Below are positions 1 to 11,340 of a stretch of 64,000 nt of DNA, one piece after another (within the stretch, counting starts at the first letter, position 1; every line of letters begins with the position of its first letter). The translations under genes and the position numbers were made by a program. This stretch comes from Chloranthus sessilifolius (Eukaryota; Streptophyta; Magnoliopsida; Chloranthales; Chloranthaceae): assembly GCA_021018995.1 (NCBI GenBank), contig CM037595.1, positions 90,649,491-90,713,490 of the forward strand, given 5' to 3'. Below the pieces are notes generated by a model. That model saw only the letters and a list, made by a program, of their open reading frames with translations, was not told the DNA's origin and made no database searches.

Positions 1-218
1 AGAAACATCAGGGAAAAAAAGAACAGTACAATTGCTCAATTTGCAAACTAAAATTAGAAGAAAACATTACTCAGGCTTCTAGGTAAAGAACTATTGATAT
101 CTCCATAAGATTTTCACCTTTGGAAAGGAAACGAAGAGTTAATATCATAAGAGCTGGACCGTACGATCGGTCAGACCAAGGCCCTATTCAAATTGTGATC
201 TGGACATCTTCCAATCGG

Positions 219-1854
219 GTCCAAGACTGCTACTTTATCAATTCTTTCTCTCATACTTGTAGTATTACCCTCTTTTAGACCTAACACAGGTTTATTTTCC
301 ACAGATCAAGAGTTGTTGCAGATATGATAGTAAATGGAGCAATTTTGGGCTAAAGTATATGGAGTACAAAAGAAGTATTTACATGAGAATGGAGGGTGTG
401 TGCACATTTTTTGAGGTTGTAAATATACACTCATATTTGCCACCAACATTACTTCTTATCTCCCATCTTTTCATCTATCTCCTCATTAAAGGATCTATCA
501 TCCATCACCTCATCCCATCACACCAAGCATTTAATGGTTACACTTTCTCTCACTCTTCCATCATTTCATCATTAAATATTTTTCTTACTTTTTTGTCTCT
601 CTATTTTATAATTTCTTTTATTTGCCTCCTTTCACAAGGCATGAGCTTCATAGACTTTTAAGTTTTTGGAATATCTTTTGAATAAGGACAAGAACATTTT
701 TCTCATGATGGTGACTTTTTCAAAGAGATGTGAAAGAAAAGGATATGAGCCCATTTCCCAATATGGTAAACCATCATAGATATAGAAGAAAATTTGGGTT
801 AACCCAAAAACTCAAGCAATGAAAAATGATTTCTTTAAGGAGAGTCTTGGTGTTATAGTCTCTATCTTGGGGAATGAAGGGGGGGGGGAGAGTTCTTTCG
901 ATTGGAGAAGGCTAGGAGGAAGTTCTAGGATTTTCTTTCAAATGTTATTTTATTTTTTTGTGTAATGTGTTTTGTTGAAGAATGAAGGATCTAAAGTGCT
1001 ACAATTTTTGTAATGTATTATTGCTCTTTTTTTTTTTTTTTTTTTGACCATGTATTTCATTAGAGGCTAGCGTAGTAGTGTTAGGGTTCTGACGAAGCCT
1101 CTTTGCTATAATATTTTCTTGTATACATGAACTCTTAAGCTTTTGTTGGATTTATGTTAAGGAATTTAACTGAAAATTATTCTTGCCTATCTTTGATTGA
1201 AAAACATATTTCTTGGATATGAGTACAATCATGTTTTCTCATGATTTAAGATAATATATGTTAATCATTTTCTTGGTGGGCTATTGTGATTTAACATCAT
1301 TGGATACATCAGATGATTTGGTTTCAATTTTTAGAAGCATGGAAAACATATATTTTGCATGATAAAATGGAGCTTTGATGATGGTAATTTTCCATAGCAT
1401 GATTGATTTCTAGACTATTATGTGCATTTTTTTCCAACAAATTTTTAGGGTTTACATTGCTAAAAATATTATGTTAAAGAGTGGATTCTAAACTCTACTG
1501 GACATCTCATTCGTGTTTCTTCTCTACCCCTAGTCTTAGAAAGATTACATTTTTATAAAAGTTAGCATCTAGTTTAGTTTAATATTCATTTTTGCATATT
1601 TAACTTAGTTTTACTTGTAATAGTTTGTTTAGTCTTGTTTTTAATCTCTCATTTAATTTTATGCAAACCCTCTTAGTTTAGTGTTAAGTTATACCTTCTT
1701 TATACCTCTTTTCTTGATTAGATTAAATAACCTTACTCTTAAATTTCCTCTCTATTTTAAAGTTCTTTTGGTTCGACCTCGTTCTTGCACAAGCCACACT
1801 ACAATCCGATTCATGCACTTGTGAATAAAACAAATTAGAAACAATTTGAAAACA
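219..1854 (+). mobile_element. Left LTR of an Athila-like Ty3/gypsy element
   Basis: This segment has a partner copy in reverse orientation at 12431-14236. Shared stretches run from the tract near 240-340 to the tract near 1800-1850. It ends just before a primer binding site, which identifies it as the 5' LTR. The expected TG start is degenerate, so the left edge near 219 is estimated from the start of the partner copy. It is AT-rich, with a G tract near 880 and a T tract near 1028. The 100-codon frame at 359-661 is chance reading of LTR sequence and is not a gene. Confidence 0.75.
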
Positions 1855-1860
1855 AGTTTT

Positions 1861-1878
1861 TGGCGCCGTTGCCGGGGA
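1861..1878 (+). promoter_or_regulatory. Primer binding site (tRNA-Asp type)
   Basis: The motif TGGCGCCGTTGCCGGGGA lies six bases after the probable LTR end (AACA at 1851-1854). It is complementary to the 3' end of plant tRNA-Asp, the primer that Athila-type elements are known to use for minus-strand DNA synthesis. It fixes the element as forward-oriented and places its 5' LTR at 219-1854. Confidence 0.85.
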
Positions 1879-2109
1879 CTTTGTTTAGAAAACAAAAGAA
1901 GAGTTAGATTAAGTTTTATCCTTCTACTAATCTCACTTTAAAAAAAAAATTCAAAAAAAAAAAAAAAGTCAAGAGCAAGTCAAGGTTTTAAGGCAGTGGG
2001 GCATGAGCACGTGGGGAAGTGATCAAGCACGTCGATTAGTTCGTGTTGACTCTTTTTCACCCGTTAATCTATGGGTTGAATTTGAGGTTGAACAAGAAAT
2101 TTATTCCAT

Positions 2110-3384
2110 CATGTCGGAGGGTGTCAAGATCCAAAAACTCTCAGGGAGTTGTTCTCACCCATAACCACCAACCCGCCTTCTTGTATAGTGTTGCCTGCGA
2201 CTACCGCAACACACTTTGAACTGAAACTCCGCATAATCCAATTGTTGTCAATCTTTCATGGCCTTGAAAGAGAAGCTTCACATGCATTCGAAGGATTTTC
2301 CTTAAATGTGTGCAACCTTCAGATTTCAAAAAACAATTTGATGACTCAACGTTTGCGCCTTTTTCCTTTCACTATAAAGGACAAGGTCAAAGCTTGGTTA
2401 AATTCTTTCTCACCTGCTTCTATTACATCATGGGATCAGTTGGTAGGAAATTTTCTTTCTAAATTTTTTCTGATGGAAAAAAAACGCTTTGAGAATAGAA
2501 ATTTCAGATTTTAGCCAAGAAAATGAAAGTGTTTTGAAAGTTGGGAAAGGTTTAACGATTTGCTTTTGAAATACAATCACCACGGTTTTGAGACGTGGGA
2601 ACTTGTTCAATATTTTTACAAAGGGTTAACCCAAACCCATTGTAATATGACGAGTCCATGAATAGTGGTTAATTTTTAAGTTTGAGTGATGAGGAGGCGC
2701 ATATAGGTTTTAAGAGGAATTGTCTGAGAGTTCCCAGCAGTGAGACTTTTCTAGTCGTCGTGATAGATCCCCTCAGTCGTCTAAAAAGGGAGGTTTATAT
2801 GAAGTGGGTGAAGCCCTTGACATCAGGACAAAAAGATAGTTTAACATGTAAAGTGGAGGCCTTAGCTTTAAGTAAAGCCGTAAATGTTGTCAAACCTGTG
2901 TAAAATGAAGTTTGCTGTATTAGTGCTAGCCCCATACATATGGCACTATCATGTCCATCTAATATTTCAGAATGTTATACTGACCAAGCAAAGGCAATGA
3001 ACAACCTTGGGGAACCACTTGGTGATTTATTTTCTGAGACGTATAATCCTAATTGGAGGAATCACCCAAATTTCTAATGGAGACAACCTCAACCTCCCAT
3101 GAATGTAGGAGGGCAACAAATGCCACATTCAAGTCAACTTCACCCTCCTCAATCAAATCCTCCTGGATTTTCATCAACACCCTCAGTTTGTGGCACCAGT
3201 TCCATTGTCATCATCTTCATCATCTTTAGAGAACGCATTAAAAGCATTCATGCAATCCGCAACCCAAGCCATTTCAAAGGTAAATCAGATTGGCCAATGG
3301 GTGAGAGGGAAAGAGGAAAATTTCCTAGCCAACCCATCCCAAATCCGAAAGGGCAGTATACAGTAAATAATCCCACCAATTCTA
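2110..3384 (+). pseudogene. gag: Decayed Athila-type gag
   Basis: Frames between 2149 and 3395 read as retrotransposon gag in pieces. The piece at 2149-2514 contains SCIVLPATTATHFELK and IKDKVKAWLNSF, typical of the capsid part of Athila gag, and the frame extends upstream to about 2110 through a leucine-rich stretch. After a frameshift near 2515, recognisable words such as HHGFETWELVQYFYKG follow, and then a region near 2840-2890 that matches the usual linker. The zinc-knuckle region near 2900-2960 has lost its regular cysteine spacing. Multiple stops and frameshifts exclude a working capsid protein. Confidence 0.8.
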
Positions 3385-3387
3385 CGC

Positions 3388-3967
3388 ATGAGTAATAGCA
3401 TGTGCAGTCAATTACTACCCTTAAGTTTGGGCGAAAAATTGATAACCATGTTAGGTTGCCTGAAGTTTAAGAAAAAGAAATTGAGAAATCTGAAGATGAG
3501 GGGAATAAAAACTCTCATGAGAAGATGGAAAACAAAAAAAATGAGTGAAATCATGGGTCTTGTGTTTGAACAGAAACCAACGGTTCAAAAGTTTATTCCC
3601 AAGGCCCCATTTCTCAAAGATTGTGCTAAGAAGAATAACCAGCTAGGTGATATTCTTTAGGTGTTTAAGCAAGTTCGTATAAATATCCCATTCCTAAATG
3701 CTATCCAACAGGTTCCTTCTTACGTCCTGTGTTTAAACAGAAACCAACGGTTCAAAAGTTTATTCCCAAGGCCCAATTTCTCAAAGATTGTGCTAAGAAG
3801 AATAACCAGCTAGGTGATAATCTTCAGGTGTTTAAGCAAGTTCGTATAAATATCCCATTCCTAAATGCTATCCAACAGGTTCCTTCTTACACTAAATTTT
3901 TGAAAGACTTAGTTACGATCAAGAGAAAGACCAATGTTCCAAAGATCTTTTTAGCTGAGCACGTGAC
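3388..3967 (+). pseudogene. gag-protease linker remnant
   Basis: Frames at 3388-3660 and 3729-4025 carry the stretch IPFLNAIQQVP followed by a lysine-rich segment. In Athila elements this stretch precedes the aspartic protease. The protease itself, with its usual DSG-type active site, is missing because foreign sequence begins at about 3968. Part of this region is directly duplicated, which also breaks the frame. Confidence 0.65.
3557..3890 (+). repeat. 167-bp direct tandem duplication in the gag-protease linker
   Basis: Unit one (3557-3723) and unit two (3724-3890) are nearly identical. For example, the tract starting CAGAAACCAACGGTTC occurs at 3571 and again at 3738. The offset of 167 is not a multiple of three, so the duplication alone shifts the reading frame. 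High identity between the units suggests it arose late, after the element was already dead. Confidence 0.9.
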
Positions 3968-4744
3968 GCGGGACAAAACCCTAAATTGCGTGAATGCTTA
4001 TGAGGTAATGATTTGTCGAAATTAAATTAGATTAATTAAACAATAAACCTGAAAATAAAGTGGATACCTTAGGGTTTCACAATTTTTCATTGGAGAATCG
4101 CGCTTGATTCGAGTAGGGTCCGGTCCGTGCGCTAGATCCGTTAGCCTTGCAGTGTAGATCGATTCTAGAGGTAGAACACTGGCTATTCCAGATTAGGGCG
4201 TCGCTCAGGATTCAATGATGGAATCGCGAGTGTTCTAAGGGTTCTGATTCGGTTTGGTTTAATGGTTTGGATGAGATATGGGCTTGAATCGGATTGATTC
4301 GAGGACTCAAATGGGAACTAGGGTTTATAAACTTCGGGGTATTTGAAGGTTGGATAGCTGGATTTAGGATTTTGATATTGGTTCGAATCAATAGTTCGGA
4401 GTTGAAAATTTTGGGAAAAGATAATGGCTGGATTTAAGGTTTATGGGATCAAAACAAAGCAGAGAAAGAAAATAAAAGATAAAGAGAGAGAGAGATAGAA
4501 GATAGATTTTTGGCTTCACACCAAACTCTTCTCGGGAAGTGAAGAACCACTCTTCAATCATGGCTCATCTCAAGCACACAAGCAATAGCTTTCATTCATA
4601 ATCAATAACTAATTACATTGTTTTTTAAAAAGACCTTATATAGGAACTCTTAAAATGAAACCCTAAAACAAAATAAGAAAAAAGAAAGACAAGTTTGCCC
4701 CTTAAAACTCAAATTCGAATTCTGGTGGATCCCATTCTCGCGAC

Positions 4745-4749
4745 AGTCG

Positions 4750-4784
<35 letters not shown>

Positions 4785-4837
4785 CTCTGGTCACAATTCA
4801 GTCGATCAATCGACACCTAGTACTCGATCGATCGACT

Positions 4838-4881
<44 letters not shown>

Positions 4882-4950
4882 GTCAGAATTGAAGCCCTCA
4901 CTAGGCATAGTCAATCGATCGAATCCGGGTGTCGATCGATCGACTATGCA
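4745..4950. repeat. AT and GT microsatellites between TCGATCGA palindromes
   Basis: An AT tract (about 4755-4780) and a GT tract (about 4850-4880) are separated by several copies of palindromic words built on TCGATCGA. An example is GTCGATCGATCGAC near 4934. The predicted frames on both strands here (a run of VCVCVC or THTHTH) are microsatellite artefacts. Confidence 0.85.
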
Positions 4951-5089
4951 TTTGCTCCAGCAAGCTGATTCTTTAAATCCAGTTCTGGTTTTCGTTCCGC
5001 TTCTTCCAACGCAAAACGGTCTGTATCCGATGTCTACAATGTCAGCGTCCCCGTCAATTCTCTCGGGCCGAACAGGCTTCATCACCGAT

Positions 5090-5641
5090 GAAGCAGCGTG
5101 GTGATAGCGATCGAGCATGTCGGGATTCAGGCATCGCACCTCGTCTTTAGTTAACCATGTATTCTTGGAGTCCAGCTGTCCCATCTACTTAACCAAGTAT
5201 TTCTGAAATCCTCCACCATGGGTGGATACCGCAAAATCATCAAGTATCCCTTCGATCTCATCTCTCCTCTGCCTGCGTGGGAAAGGGAATGGTAGAGGTT
5301 GTAGGGTGGGGCTGGAATTTGGACCCAGGTCTGCTTGGAAGGGGTTGGTGGGGGTGGGGTTGACCCCAAAGAAGAGACTAGGTCCTCCACATTAAACGTA
5401 GAGCTGACCACAATATCCGACAAAAGTTCGAGAACATACGCATTAGGCCCGCTCCTTAGCACAATTCTAAAAGGCCCAGCGCTGCGGGCTTCTTTGTGAC
5501 TCCCGATGGAAGTCGTTCAGGCCTAACCCGAACCATTGCATGATCATTTAATTGGAATTCCATAAAAGCCTTAGGTAACTGCATCGATATTTTGAGAGTT
5601 TCATTGCATAAATTAATTTTAAGCTTAATTTCGGCATGCAA
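5090..5641 (-). pseudogene. Chromovirus integrase C-terminus and chromodomain remnant
   Basis: Reading on the minus strand from 5641, the frame contains DHAMVRVRPERLPSG, then NAYVLELLSDIVVSSTFNVE, then after a break KWMGQLDSKNTWLTKDE. In plant chromoviruses this is the order of the integrase C-terminal GPF/Y region, the polyprotein end, and a chromodomain-like tail that directs integration to heterochromatin. Frameshifts near 5456 and 5180 split it into three frames. The match to the family is from memory, but all three words are characteristic. Confidence 0.7.
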
Positions 5642-5662
5642 TGCGAAATGAGACTCAAAAGC

Positions 5663-6204
5663 TTAATTCCAACACGGGTTCAGACCAGTTGGAGAGTTTG
5701 CATTGACTACAAAAAGTTAAATTTAATGACGAGGAATGACCATTTTCCTCTTCCATTCATTGATCAAATGCTAGAAAGGTTGGTTGGTTGGCCATATTAT
5801 TCTTTCCTTAACGGTTTTTCCGGCTATAACCAGATTCCCATAGTGTCAAAGGATCAAAAGAACACTACTTTCACCTGTACTTTTGGGTTCGCTTATCAAC
5901 GCATGCCTTTTGGATTATCCAATACACCTGCTACTTTTCAAAGGTGCACGATTATCATTTTTCTGACATGATTAAGCGTTTCTTAAAGGTGTTTATAAAT
6001 GATTTCTCCGTCTTTGGATCTAGCTTTGATACATGTTTACACCATTTATCTCCCATCTTAGAGCGGTGCAAAGAAATGAATCTTGTTTTGAACTAGGAAA
6101 AATGTCATTTTATAGTGAAGAACGGGAATGTTTTAGGGCATGTAATATCTGAAAAGGGAATTGAGGTGGATAAGTCAAAAGTTGAGTTAATTTCTAATTT
6201 ATCA
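5663..6204 (+). pseudogene. pol: Athila reverse transcriptase remnant, catalytic motif damaged
   Basis: The frame at 5636-5971 enters the RT core at GWRVCIDYKKLN-like residues (here SWRVCIDYKKLN) and runs through FPLPFIDQML and FSGYNQIPI to RMPFGLSNTPATFQRC. Past a frameshift near 5965 it continues with FINDFSVFG at about 5995-6020 and a GHVISEKGIEVD stretch near 6140. Active relatives read FMDDFSVFG here, so the first catalytic aspartate of the DD pair is replaced by asparagine. The N-terminal part of RT is gone with the nested fragment. A MITE interrupts the domain at 6213. Confidence 0.85.
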
Positions 6205-6212
6205 CCTCCAAC

Positions 6213-6376
6213 CAAGGATCAAAATTTCGGCCGAAATTATTGGTTTCGGTCCCCACCGAAATGATAATTTGGACCGAAATTTCAGTCCAAATTTGTATGG
6301 GACTCAAAATTTCGGTTCAAATTATCGGTTTCAGTCAAGTCTGAAATCGATATTTTACCCGAAATTTTGATCCTTG
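6213..6376. mobile_element. MITE with perfect 18-bp TIRs and 8-bp TSD
   Basis: The 164-bp insert begins CAAGGATCAAAATTTCGG and ends with its exact reverse complement. It is flanked by the direct repeat CCTCCAAC at 6205-6212 and 6377-6384. Removing the insert and one TSD copy restores the retrotransposon frame, which confirms the borders. The 8-bp TSD fits a hAT-type origin, although the TIR is not a classic hAT sequence. The interior holds more copies of the words CCGAAATT and TTCGGT. A second copy is at 13937-14184. Confidence 0.93.
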
Positions 6377-6384
6377 CCTCCAAC

Positions 6385-6990
6385 AACTGTGAAAGAAGTT
6401 AGATCATTTTTTGGACATGTAGGCTTTTACCACAAATTCATAAAAGATTTCAGCAAGATTGCAAAACCCTTATGCAGTTTGCGGGCTATGGATGCCCCAT
6501 TTATACTTTATTGTAAGTGTTTAGCGACCTTTGAGAGAATAAAATCAAAGTTAACATCAGCAATCATGATCCGACCGCCAAAATGGAGCATGCCTTTTGA
6601 GATTATGTGTGATGCATCTGATTATGCGATTGGTATTGTGTTGGGGCAGAGAATCGGTAAACTTCCTCATATGATCTTTTACACTAGCATGACTCTAAAT
6701 GATACACAATTGAACTATTTCACGACAGAGAGAGTTGCTGACAGTGGTGTTTACTTTCGACAAATTTAAATCATACTTGTTGGGATCAAAGGTCATCGTC
6801 TAATCGGATCATGCAGCTCTTAGGTACCTTTTTGCTAAAAGGGATGTTAAAGCACAACTGATCAGATGAGTATTGTTGCTCTAGGAGTTTGATATTGAAA
6901 GTTTGGACCAGGGATCCGAGAATGTTGTAGCTGACTATTTGTCCTGTTTAGTTGTTGAATTTTCTGAGAATTTCGTGCCCACCACAGAAA
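6385..6990 (+). pseudogene. pol: Athila RT connection and RNase H remnant
   Basis: The frame at 6374-6769 contains VRSFFGHVGFYHKFIKDFSK (the connection domain after RT) and then FEIMCDASDYAIGIVLGQR, the usual start of the Ty3/gypsy RNase H with its first catalytic aspartate. Downstream, frames near 6780-6960 keep fragments of the rest of the domain with stops. This segment belongs to the same polyprotein as the RT before the MITE. Confidence 0.8.
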
Positions 6991-7099
6991 CTTTCCCTAA
7001 TGAACAATTGTTATATAGCTCCTAGTTGCCTTAGTTCGCAGATATTGTCAATTATCTTGTAACGAATCAAATGCCCTTGCATTGGTCTAAACAAGATCG

Positions 7100-8332
7100 A
7101 TCAAAAAGTTTAGCTTAGGTGAAACATTTCTTTTGGGATGATCCGTACTTATTGAAGTATTGTCTCCATCAAATAATAAGGAGATGCATCCCTGAAAGTG
7201 AGCATCAAAATATCATCTCTTTTTTTCATGATCAAGCATGTGGAGGCCACTTTAGTTCTAGGAAAACTGCTGCAAAGATTTTATAATGTGATTTTTATTG
7301 GCCTACCATTTTTTAAGATTGTCAGGCATTTTGTGTTAGCTTGTGAGCATTGTCAAAGATTCAGAAGCATTTCAAAACATAATATGATACCACTAAACCC
7401 CATTTGATTGTTGAGATATTTGATGTTCGGGGCATTGATTTTATGGTCAAATTCTTTTGGCAATTTGTACATCCTTGTCGCAATCGATTATGTGTCAAAG
7501 GGGGTAGATTATGTCTAAGTGGGTAGAGGCTCTTGCTTGAAAAAACAATGACCACAAGGTGGTGGTCAAATTTGTGAATGATAACATTTTTGCTCATTTT
7601 GGTAAACCATGTGCTATTATTAGTGAGGGTGGAAATCATTTTTGCACTAGAGTTTTTGAGCAATTGTTTAAGAAATATGGCATAAGCCACAAGGTTGCGA
7701 CTCCTTAGCACTCACAAACAAGTGGTTAAGTTGAGATATCCAATAGGGGACTCAAGCGCATTTTGGAGAAAAAGGTAAACCCCAACAGGAAAGATTGGGC
7801 ATTGAGACTAAACGATGCATTGTAGGCTTACCAAAGTGCATTCAAGACTCCCATCGGAATGTCTCATTACCGAATGGTGTATAGCAAGGCATGTCACCTC
7901 CTTGTTGAGATAGAACATAGTACATATTGGGCCATCAAAAGACTGAATTTCGATCTCAACAATGTAGGTACTCACATAAAGCTACAATTAAATAAGTCAG
8001 AGGAAATTTGGGTTGATGCCTACGAGTGTGTTAAATCGTACAAGAACCAAATGAAACAGGTCTATGATCAAAAAATTTTGATAAAATCTTTTGCATCTGG
8101 TCAGAAAGTTCTTTACAATTCTCGTTTGCATTTATTTCCTAAAAAGTTGAGATCTCGATGGACAAGTCCTTTTGTTGTTCGTACTTTCTACTCATTTGGA
8201 GTTGTTGAACTTGAGAATCCTTAGATTGGTGATGTGTTTAAAGTTAATGGTCAGCGATTGAAACCATTTTTAGAATTGAAAAATGCAGAAATTGAAGAAA
8301 TGCTCTTGGAGGATCCTGTTTATCAGGATTAG
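7100..8332 (+). pseudogene. pol: Athila integrase remnant
   Basis: A zinc-binding N-terminal part (CGGHFSSRKTAAKIL-like) lies near 7240-7280. The DDE core follows at about 7425-7870, with the words GIDFM, a degenerate ISEGGNHFC and KYGISHKVATP. The C-terminal region follows at 7859-8332 and ends EDPVYQD with a TAG stop. Several in-frame stops and at least two frameshifts are visible, so it cannot encode an integrase. The order RT, RNase H, integrase confirms Ty3/gypsy rather than Copia. Confidence 0.85.
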
Positions 8333-9089
8333 TTTTTGTAATCTGATGGACATACTTTAATTAATTTATAGTAGTTCTGTTTTGTTTCATTTATCTAGTC
8401 TTGCAGTATTTGATTTCTTTTGGCAACGGTGTTCATGGTGTTAAAATATTCAAGTGTGTTTTACCATTTTCCTTATCTTCAGTTTATTTTCTCAATGATA
8501 ATTATCATTTTGCTCTCCATGCATTCATGTGTATCATTTTTTTAGGACGCTTGTAAACAACAAATTTGCGTGGGATATAAATCTAACACAAATCAATCAT
8601 AACAAATTTTCCCTCGCTAGGAGAGGGTTTTATTAAAATGGCGGACCTTACACTTCCGGATATCGCAATCGATTCCCTGTTAATGACATCAAGATTGAAT
8701 ACCTCTGATTAAAAGCTACTAAATAAAATAACGTAATTACATCTCTGAAATAAACAAAACTAAAATCCTAATTTTAAGTCTTCATCGACAACTTCAATCT
8801 GTCATGAGATAAATGCATAACAGACTATCTTTATCGGAGATTTGAGAAATATGAAATAGGGGACGACGGATGGGAGAACCCCTCCTCCAAAAGTCGGTTC
8901 CATTTGATCGAAAGTACGAGTCATTACTGGAGCAAGAAACTCGTGGATGAGTCTTAAAACGAATTCTTGTTCTCTAGTCTTAAAGATGAGTTCGAATACC
9001 AAATTCATTCTTCGGGGAACTGGTTATCAAAGGAGTTATCACTTTCAGTGATAGAGTGTCTAATCATGAGTTAGATATCGCCAAATTCC

Positions 9090-9680
9090 TTAAAATTTGA
9101 TGATCATAAATGATTTTATAATGATTTTACCGTTGGATTTGACCAATATCCTCATATTTGGTTAATGTATAGTAAATCCACCGTTGGATCTTGTTACGAT
9201 CTCGCAGTATGATCATTTGACCAAAAATCAACGATTCCACCGTTGGATTTTATCAAATTCATAAGATCTGGTCAATACGTAATAAATCTACCATTGGATT
9301 TCGTTACGATCTCATATTATGATCATTTGACCAAAAGTCAATGAGTTCACTGTTAGATTTGGCCAGAATCACAAGATCTGATCAATACATAATAAATCTA
9401 TTGTTGGATCTCGTTATGATATCACATTATGATCATTTGACTAAAAGTCAATAAGTCCATCGTTAGATTTGACCAGAATCACAAGATTTGATCAATATGT
9501 AATAAATCCACCATTAGATCTCATTACGATCTCCCATTATGATCATTTGACCAAAAGTCAATAATTCTACCGTTGAATTTGACCAAAATAATAAGATCTG
9601 GTCAATATGCAATAAATCCACCGTTGGATCTTGTTACGATCTCACATTTATGATCGTTTGACCAAAAGTTAACAAGTACA
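9090..9680. repeat. 110-bp tandem array, about five copies
   Basis: The word GATCATTTGACC(A) recurs at 9211, 9321, 9431, 9541 and (variant) 9652, giving a steady 110-bp period. Each unit also contains two CCACCGTTGGAT-type words. The units are diverged by point changes but keep their length. It lies inside the LTR unit 8552-11437. Confidence 0.92.
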
Positions 9681-10367
9681 CCGTGAAAGAATTTTCAATC
9701 TCGAAGTTGAGGTCCAAACCCTCATTTGAGAGAGTGAAGATCCGAACCACAAGGGAAACTCTAATTATCATAGATGAATATTTCAGGTATCATAGTCCGG
9801 AATCATTCTTTGGGTTCGTGATTGCAACCCGTATGAGTATCGAATTTGTGGTTGCAATCCGAGTGTACTAGGAGTTATGCCTAGGGTCGTACCCACGTGG
9901 CTTAACTATTTCTAAGTACGCAAGAGATTGGATACGAGTCGTAACGCGTAATCCCAAATTATAACCATAAATCCTACTTAGGAGGAGCCGTAGCTCTTAT
10001 CCTAAGCGTATCCCTTTTAGGTAAGGGTCGTAACCCTTATCCTAAATATCTTAACCCTAACTTATTCCTCCCGTTCACTTTTAAAAATAGAAAATAAAAA
10101 AAAAAATAGTCAGAATCTCGGAGATACCCTAAAGTCTTTTATCAAAAGAGTCGGAGATATTTTCGACAGAGGTCTCGTGTTAGAATTTTCGGATCCCTTG
10201 CAATGAGGACAGGTCTGCTATTTATAGATTTATAGTAGCGGTTATAGAAGTTATGATCCTACAGTTCCAGTAAGGTTTTCATGAAATGAACAGTTGAAAG
10301 AGCTGCGTAAGATTTCGTCTTCACGCGGATTGAGAAAAGATTCTTCTCGCATACGCCATTCTTTTCT

Positions 10368-11275
10368 CATAACCACCTAGGTGGCTAAGTATTTTTTCTA
10401 GTCACCTAGGTGGCTAAGTATTTTTTCTATCCACGTAGGTGGCTAAGTATATTTTTCTAGCCACCTAGATGGTTAAGTATTTTTCTAGCCACCTAAGTGG
10501 CTAAGTATTTTTTCTAGCCACCAAGGAGGCTAAATATTTTCCCTAGCCACCTAGGTGACTACATATATTTTTCTAGCCACTTAGGTGGCTACGTATATTT
10601 TTCTAGCCACGTAGGTGGCTAAGTATGTTTTCTAGCCACCTAGACGACTAAATATTTTTTCTAGCCACCTACGTGACTAAGTATTTTTCTTAGCCACCTG
10701 GGTAGCTAAGTATATTTTATAACCACCTAGGTAACTAAATATATTTTCTAGCCACCTAGGTGGCTAAGTATATTTTCTAGCCACCTAGGTGACTAATATA
10801 TTTTCTAGCCACCTAGGTGGCTACGTATATTTTCTAGTCACCTAGGTGGCTACGTATTTTTCTAGCCACCTAGGTGGCTACGTATATTTTTCTAGTCACC
10901 TAGGTGACTAAGTGTATTTTCTAGCCACCTAGGTGGCTAAGTATATTTCTCTAGCCACCTAGGTGGCTAAATATGTTTTCTAGTCACCTAGGTAACTAAA
11001 TATATTTTCTAGCCACCTAGGTGGCTAAGTATGTTTTGACTAAATATATTTTCTCGGCACCTAGATGGCTACGTATATTTTTCTAGCCACCTAAGTGGCT
11101 AAGTATATTTTCTAGTCACCTAGGTGGCTAAGTATGTTTCTTAGTCACCTAGGTGACTAAATATATTTTTTAGCCACCTAGGTAGCTACATATATTTTCT
11201 AGTCACCTAGGTGGCTAAGTATATTTTCTAGCCACCTACGAGGCTAAATATATTTTTCTAGCCACCTAGGTGTCT
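10368..11275. repeat. Palindromic minisatellite, about 31 copies
   Basis: About thirty-one units of roughly 29-31 bp follow one another. The consensus core is TAGCCACCTAGGTGGCTA, a perfect 18-bp palindrome centred on CCTAGG, followed by a T-rich spacer such as AGTATATTTTC. Many point variants keep the symmetry by pairing, while others break one arm. One deletion near 11035-11045 removes part of a unit. The array fills most of one half of the LTR unit 8552-11437. Confidence 0.95.
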
Positions 11276-11328
11276 GACATAACTTAAGAATTTAAATCCT
11301 ATTTAGAGTAGGATTTGCTAAAAAAAAC

Positions 11329-11340
11329 TATAAATAGTGT
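11329..11340 (+). promoter_or_regulatory. Candidate LTR TATA box
   Basis: AACTATAAATAG lies about 100 bp before the right end of the LTR unit 8552-11437, a plausible distance for a plant LTR promoter with a short R/U5. A competing TATA word on the minus strand near 10220 keeps this uncertain. Confidence 0.4.

Larger units (their letters stand above)
3968..5662 (-). mobile_element. Nested chromovirus (Ty3/gypsy) fragment, minus strand
   Basis: Athila coding stops near 3967 and resumes near 5663 with the reverse transcriptase, so this block replaces the protease and the start of RT. On the minus strand it carries the end of a chromovirus polyprotein (see 5090-5641). What follows, down to 3968, is non-coding sequence with GA, AT and GT microsatellites and is probably that element's 3' region. 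No target-site duplication was found, so the join may involve a deletion as well as an insertion. Confidence 0.6.

Noticed and set aside
359..661. 100-codon open frame on the plus strand
   Set aside because: It lies in the LTR, and its inverted partner copy at 13500-13860 does not keep the frame.
4780..5104. Frames with VCVCVC or THTHTH runs
   Set aside because: They read through a GT microsatellite.
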